6,831 nucleotides of DNA, taken from assembly GCA_014382465.1 (NCBI GenBank), contig JACNJP010000129.1, positions 1 to 6,831 on the forward strand, read 5' to 3'. Shown piece by piece: positions 1-6,831 of this stretch; positions within the stretch are counted from its first letter, which is position 1, and each line of letters starts with the position of its first letter. The position numbers were made by a program, and so were the translations under genes. Under the pieces are notes generated by a model. It worked only from the letters and a program-made list of their open reading frames with translations, ran no database searches and was not told where the DNA came from. Source of the stretch: Planctomycetota bacterium. Lineage in GTDB: Bacteria; Planctomycetota; UBA1135.

Positions 1-1197
1 GACCGGGGCGGTCCGGATGACGTGCTGGCAGTACCACACCCTGGGCCTCGGGGTGCTGGCGGTGGCGGAGTTCAACCACGACGTCGAGTACCTCAGCTGG
101 GCGCGCTTCGGCGGCAACGTCATCGGTGACACCTACCACCGCAATTCAGTGGGCATGTCCCACGCGGATCGGACGCCGGACGACTACATCAACCCCTCCT
201 CCGGGTATCCGCAGTGGCAGAACTCCGGTCTGCGGCGGAACGGCGACTTCACCGGCAGCATCCTCGGCTATCCGGACCTGGACGAGACCATCATCTGGGA
301 CGGCCAGTACCAGTTGACCGCGACCAAGGTCTTTACGGCCGCCAGCGGCAACAAGTACATGCCGTGGGGAGATTTCGCCAAGGACTACACCTACCGGGAC
401 ACGAACATCCCGGCCAAGGCCAACCTGGACGGTCCCGCCTACCTCGGCGGCGGCAGCGGACCTGGGGTCCCGCCGGACACCGTGGGGCTCGGCAACAAGT
501 CCTTCTTCGCCGACCAGGTGCCGTCGATCGGCCTGCCGCTGCTGGCCACCTTCCGCTCCTACCCCCGAGGCAACTTCTTCGGCGCCAACGGCTTCCAGGT
601 CCAGATCATGGTCGGCTCCTCGGCCCTGCCGGCCTTCCGGATCTTCACCGCCGGCGGCCGCGACGCCGGCGGCAACTGGCACCAGGTCATCCCGGACGAC
701 CGCGCCACCGGCGGGCTGGACCCCCAGGGCGGCTACAACACCACCACCGGCGCCCGGACCAAGGCCTACGGTCCGGAGCTCTACTGGCAGCAGGTCGACT
801 TCGTGCTGCGAGTCTCCCGGGTCTACACCCACTGGTTCTCCTTCGGCGGTACCCCTGACTTCGTCAGCGCCCTGACCCAGGAGCCGGCCCCGGAGTTCCA
901 GCCGCCCAACACCGAGGTCATCGTGGACGTTCGCGGGGCCGAGCTGGCCGAGAACTGCGGCGGCGCCCCCTCGCCGCTGAACGACGCCAACCAGCTGGAT
1001 TACTACGGCAATTACAGCGATACTGGCTGCGGCAACCTCAGCGACACGACGGGTTGGCGGTCGGATATCCAGAGCCTGCTGAACGACCCGGGCGGAAGAG
1101 ACTTCAAGTTCTTCCAGTTCCGCTTCACCTTCGTGTCGAACATCGAGCAAAACCTCTCCCCTGAATTGGACGCCCTCGGCCTCGCCTGGAGCATCCA

Positions 1198-1201
<4 letters not shown>
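1..1201 (+). CDS. 3' part of a large secreted or surface beta-rich protein (5' truncated)
   Basis: The frame is open from base 2 to the TGA at 1199-1201. The ATG at 17 is probably an internal Met, because no signal peptide follows it and the frame stays open to the window edge. I do not recognise a named family. Counting from that Met (394 residues), the protein is rich in Gly, Asn, Asp and aromatic residues, as expected of an extracellular beta protein. Around residues 175-285 lies a module with the motifs FQVQIMVGSSALPAFRIF and VDFVLRVSRVYTHWF. Residues 299-394 form a C-terminal module with the core RDFKFFQFRFTF, then a Pro-Glu-Leu turn and a final Trp. The same module ends the next protein, so the two are paralogous at least there. 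Two cysteines (about 314 and 338) flank a short insert and could form a disulfide, which fits an exported protein. Membership in the same transcription unit as 1198-4785 is inferred from the 4-base overlap. The reading frame is secure; the function is unknown. Confidence 0.88.
1188..1191 (+). promoter_or_regulatory. Ribosome binding site (GGAG) favouring the GTG start at 1198
   Basis: GGAG ends six bases before the GTG at 1198 and fifteen bases before the alternative ATG at 1207. The spacing favours GTG. The site lies inside the last codons of the upstream gene, so translation of the second gene is probably coupled to termination of the first. The match is short and could be chance. Confidence 0.4.
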
Positions 1202-4785
<3,584 letters not shown>

Positions 4786-4791
4786 GCCGGG

Positions 4792-5607
4792 ATGCGGACT
4801 CGGGAGGCGGCGTGGACTTCGGTTCCACGCCGCCTCTTCTCCTTGGCAGGGATCCTGGCGCTCTCCGGCTGCTCGGAGGTGGCCGAGGATCCCGGTCTCC
4901 ACGCCGTGAGTTGGCCCGGGAGCGACGGCCGGCCGGTTGTGCTCAACGCAGACCTGCGGGTCGAATTCGACCGGCCGCTGGCCCCCGGGCTCCGAGCGGG
5001 AGCCTTCCACCTCTTCGACTTCACCAGCGGCGAGCCGGTCGCGGCTGAATTGGAGGTCGCGGGCCGCTTCCTGGTGTTCCGGCCCGCGCTGCCGCTCTCG
5101 GCGGACCTCGCCGACGGCGGACTGCTGCCAGGACGGGACTACGGCATCGATCTGTGCGGGGTGCCCCGGCTGGCCGCCGTGGCCGGACGCGACGGCTCCG
5201 TCCTGGTCGGCACCCAGCGGATCCGCTTCCGGACCCTCTCCGCCGCGGATCCCGGGGCCCTGGTGGCAATGGATGGCGGGGACGAGCCGCTTCGGGTCCT
5301 TCCGATCGGCACCGCCAACAAGCACCTGGTGGTCCAGGCCGACGGAACGGTGCGCTTTTTTCTCTCGGGTCCGGTGGATCCCCGGACGCTCGCTCCCGCC
5401 CGGCTCCTCACGAGCGAGGGCGCGTCGAAGGTGGAGGAGGTTCCGCTCCGGCTGCTCTCCAACTCCCCTGCAGGGTCCGAGATCGAGGCCCAGGTCGGCC
5501 TCTGGACCGGCTGGCGGCGGCTGGAGCTGCCGGGGGGCTTGGAGGGCATGGGCGGCAGAAGGCTGGTCGAGACCGACCGGTTGCTCGGGCTCCGCGGGGG
5601 CCCCTGA
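4792..5607 (+). CDS. Lipoprotein with two Ig-like (Big_5-type) domains; short paralogue of the upstream protein's N-terminus
   Basis: This 271-residue protein has a signal peptide with an Arg-Arg pair at 13-14, a hydrophobic core and the lipobox LSGC (Cys27). Residues about 34-150 read as an Ig-like domain: LRVEFDRPLAP, then RFLVFRPALPL, then GRDYGIDL, ending in QRIRFRTLS. These line up in order with LTFNHPVDPSS, VVVFQP, GYRYEIAL and REFRT in the preceding protein. Residues about 164-262 match that protein's second Ig-like domain (EPLRV..., DGTVRFFLSGPVDPRTL). The glycine-rich and C-terminal parts are absent. The start follows the upstream TAA by six bases. No clear Shine-Dalgarno precedes it, so translation probably depends on ribosomes finishing the upstream gene. 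The only later in-frame start, TTG at 4843, leaves too short a signal peptide. A hairpin covers codons 5-15. Function is unknown; an accessory subunit of the same envelope structure is plausible inference. Confidence 0.88.
   Translation: MRTREAAWTSVPRRLFSLAGILALSGCSEVAEDPGLHAVSWPGSDGRPVVLNADLRVEFDRPLAPGLRAGAFHLFDFTSGEPVAAELEVAGRFLVFRPALPLSADLADGGLLPGRDYGIDLCGVPRLAAVAGRDGSVLVGTQRIRFRTLSAADPGALVAMDGGDEPLRVLPIGTANKHLVVQADGTVRFFLSGPVDPRTLAPARLLTSEGASKVEEVPLRLLSNSPAGSEIEAQVGLWTGWRRLELPGGLEGMGGRRLVETDRLLGLRGGP
4804..4844 (+). terminator. Strong hairpin with C(UUCG)G loop, terminator- or attenuator-like, inside the start of the 4792-5607 gene
   Basis: GAGGCGGCGTGGA (4804-4816) pairs perfectly with TCCACGCCGCCTC (4824-4836). 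The intervening CTTCGGT can form the very stable C(UUCG)G tetraloop with one bulged U. Two G-U pairs (4802-4803 with 4837-4838) can lengthen the base. The tail TTCTCCTT holds five T in eight bases, which is weak for a Rho-independent terminator. The hairpin starts 18 bases after the TAA of the large lipoprotein gene, where a terminator for it would be expected, yet it overlaps codons 5-15 of the next gene. Partial termination would lower expression of the downstream genes. Alternatively it may stabilise the upstream mRNA 3' end. The hairpin itself is certain; its function is inferred. Confidence 0.55.
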
Positions 5608-5619
5608 GGCAGTCGGCGC

Positions 5620-5648
5620 TTGGAATCCCCAGCTCGAAGCCTCACAAT
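5620..5648 (+). promoter_or_regulatory. Possible weak sigma70-like promoter before the prepilin peptidase gene
   Basis: TTGGAA (5620-5625) and CACAAT (5643-5648) are 17 bases apart, each matching four of six consensus bases. They lie in the 47-base gap after the TGA at 5605-5607. A start about seven bases past the -10 would fall on the ATG at 5655, giving a leaderless mRNA. The gap is AT-richer than its surroundings, but matches of this quality arise by chance and promoter rules for this organism are unknown. Confidence 0.2.
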
Positions 5649-5654
5649 CCAGGG

Positions 5655-6638
5655 ATGGATTGGTGGATCGGGCTGCGCGCCTCGGGGGGGCTCTACCACG
5701 GCTCCTTGGCCGTTTTGGGGGCCATCGTCGGCTCCTTCGCCTCCGCGGCCATCTACCGGCTGCCGCGCGAAGGCCTCTCCCTGATCCGGCCGGCGCGCTC
5801 CTTTTGCCCCACCTGCGAGACCCAGCTGCGCTGGTTCGACAACGTCCCGGTGCTGAGTTACCTGGTCCTGCGCGGGCGCTGCCGGACCTGCGGCGTCCGC
5901 TTCGGCCCCGCCTACCTGCTCAACGAGATCGGCCTGGGCGCCCTGTTCGCCGGGGCCGGCGGTTCCTGGGCGGGCGACTCGGGCCCCCTTGCCCTCGGCT
6001 TGCTCCTGGTGGCCCTGGCGGCCCTGTGGATCGCGGCCGTGGTGGACTGGGGCCACATGATCCTGCCGGACGAGATCACCCTCGGGGGGATCCCGTTCGG
6101 TTTCCTGGCGGCGGCCCTGGTTCCTGCCTTCCAGCTCTGGGAGCCGGGCCGGCTTCCTTGGGGAGTGGGGTGGCTCGGCCTCGGACCGGAGCACTCGCCC
6201 CTGGCCCTCGCCTTGGCTTCGGCCGGGCTCGGGGCGGTCGGCGCTTTCCTTTTGCTATTTGGAATCCGAGCCCTGTTTTCCTATCTTTTGAAGCAGGAAG
6301 CCCTCGGCTTCGGCGACGTCAAGTACATGGCCGCCGTGGGCGCCCTGGTCGGCCTGGAAGGGTCGGCCTGGACCTTGATGATTGGAGTCGCCGTTGGAGC
6401 GGTGCTCGGCGTCGGCAACATCTTCCGCATGATCCTCGTGGTTCACCACCGCCGTACTTCCCGCAACCGCGGCAAGAGCTTTCGGAGCTCGCTCCATCTG
6501 GGCTGGCTCCTGGGACGGCAAATCCCTTTCGGACCTCCGCTGGTGCTCGGCACCGGCTGTGTCCTGTTGGCGCCGCTCGCGACGCACACCTTCTTCCTCC
6601 AGACATGGCCGGAATGGATCCAGGGATGGCTCCGATGA
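5655..6638 (+). CDS. Prepilin peptidase (type IV leader peptidase, PilD/GspO family A24)
   Basis: This polytopic inner-membrane aspartic protease (327 residues) cuts the leader of type IV pilins and type II secretion pseudopilins; family members often also N-methylate the new N-terminus. Near the N-terminus is the family motif GSFASAAIYRLPRE (26-39), where Ser30 replaces the usual Asn. Next is the zinc-type cysteine set C51-x2-C54 and C76-x2-C79, around WFDNVPVLSYLVLRGR. The first catalytic Asp is D131 in VVDWGHMILPDEIT; the second is D221 in GFGDVKYMAA (the GxGD motif). IPFGPPLVLG (290-299) is the usual C-terminal motif. Hydrophobic segments lie near 13-33, 86-103, 112-130, 144-161, 184-211, 225-262 and 292-313. 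A basic loop (264-289) precedes the last one. The frame is open from 5154, but family similarity begins only after ATG 5655, so that start is chosen; AGGG abuts it too closely to be a normal ribosome site. No pilin gene is visible here. The family call is firm. Confidence 0.95.
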   Translation: MDWWIGLRASGGLYHGSLAVLGAIVGSFASAAIYRLPREGLSLIRPARSFCPTCETQLRWFDNVPVLSYLVLRGRCRTCGVRFGPAYLLNEIGLGALFAGAGGSWAGDSGPLALGLLLVALAALWIAAVVDWGHMILPDEITLGGIPFGFLAAALVPAFQLWEPGRLPWGVGWLGLGPEHSPLALALASAGLGAVGAFLLLFGIRALFSYLLKQEALGFGDVKYMAAVGALVGLEGSAWTLMIGVAVGAVLGVGNIFRMILVVHHRRTSRNRGKSFRSSLHLGWLLGRQIPFGPPLVLGTGCVLLAPLATHTFFLQTWPEWIQGWLR

Positions 6639-6660
6639 CCGGCTCAGCGAACACCACCCG

Positions 6661-6831
6661 ATGAAGCGCACGAACCTCCTCGCCTTCCTCCTCCCGCTCC
6701 TCCTGTTGCCGGCCTGCCAAAGCGCCGAGATGGAGGAGACCATCGCCGACCAGGACCGGCAGCTCGAGATCGCCCAGCACGACCGCCGCCAGCTCCAGTC
6801 CGAGCTCGACCGCATTCGCGTCCAGACCGCC
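6661..6831 (+). CDS. 5' part of a lipoprotein with a coiled-coil region (3' truncated)
   Basis: The gene starts at ATG 6661, 22 bases after the prepilin peptidase stop, and runs open for 57 codons off the window. A short Lys-Arg n-region and a Leu-rich core end in the lipobox LPAC, giving lipidated Cys19. Gln at +2 would suit outer-membrane sorting under the E. coli rule. From about residue 23 the chain is highly charged, with hydrophobic or neutral residues at heptad spacing (28, 35, 49 and 38, 45, 52), as in a coiled coil. No strong Shine-Dalgarno is seen. The overlapping longer frame ending at 6664 is not a gene. Coiled-coil lipoproteins occur in many envelope systems, including CpoB/YbgF-like proteins, but 57 residues are too few to assign a family. 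Confidence 0.82.
   Translation, partial: MKRTNLLAFLLPLLLLPACQSAEMEETIADQDRQLEIAQHDRRQLQSELDRIRVQTA

Noticed and set aside
4786..4791. Ribosome binding site for the small lipoprotein in GCCGGG
   Set aside because: The six bases lack an AGGAGG-like core. Translation from the preceding stop by reinitiation explains the start better.
5356..5361. T6 run in the small lipoprotein gene as a -1 frameshift site fusing it to the prepilin peptidase frame
   Set aside because: A -1 shift would enter an open frame, but the run is read CGC TTT TTT CTC, which is not an X-XXY-YYZ slippery heptamer. The intervening frame is low complexity, and both proteins are complete without it.
5154..5654. N-terminal extension of the prepilin peptidase frame into the upstream gene
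   Set aside because: The 167 extra residues are Arg/Gly/Pro-rich and overlap the lipoprotein gene in another frame. Family similarity starts only after ATG 5655.
4937..6664. A 575-codon plus-strand frame overlapping the small lipoprotein and prepilin peptidase genes
   Set aside because: The translation is Arg/Ser/Pro/Gly-rich without domains and conflicts with two firmly identified proteins.

Overview
The window is GC-rich, densely coding DNA with every gene on the + strand. It reads as part of one co-oriented cluster in a Gram-negative-type bacterium that sorts lipoproteins. Three complete or partial genes (1198-4785, 4792-5607, 6661-end) begin with signal peptides ending in a lipobox cysteine. 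The style of the large proteins (Big_5-like Ig domains, long glycine-rich stretches, a membrane-anchored N-terminus) resembles the big surface proteins of Planctomycetota, and to a lesser degree Myxococcota. That placement is an impression from protein style. No rRNA, tRNA or marker gene here confirms it.

Layout: (1) 1-1201 is the 3' part of a large secreted-type protein whose start lies upstream. (2) 1198-4785 encodes a 1195-residue lipoprotein with two tandem Ig-like domains, a glycine-rich probable beta-helix split by an acidic/aromatic insert, and a C-terminal beta module also present in protein 1. It overlaps gene 1 by four bases (GTGA). (3) 4792-5607 encodes a 271-residue lipoprotein that appears to be a compact paralogue of the first ~300 residues of protein 2. 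(4) 5655-6638 encodes a prepilin peptidase with its zinc cysteines and both catalytic aspartates. (5) 6661-6831 is the 5' end of a small lipoprotein with a coiled-coil.

Genes 1-3 form a tight unit and share domains, so they look like products of local duplication and domain shuffling that build a lipid-anchored envelope structure. Their function is unknown to me. The prepilin peptidase would mature type IV pilin-like or type II secretion pseudopilin substrates. Whether those substrates relate to proteins 1-3 cannot be told from this window.

The main nucleotide-level signal outside gene content is a perfect 13-bp hairpin with a C(UUCG)G loop at 4804-4836. It looks like an intrinsic terminator but lies inside the signal-peptide codons of gene 3. 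No non-coding stretch exceeds 50 bases. I see no tRNA, rRNA, CRISPR array, insertion sequence or phage gene.
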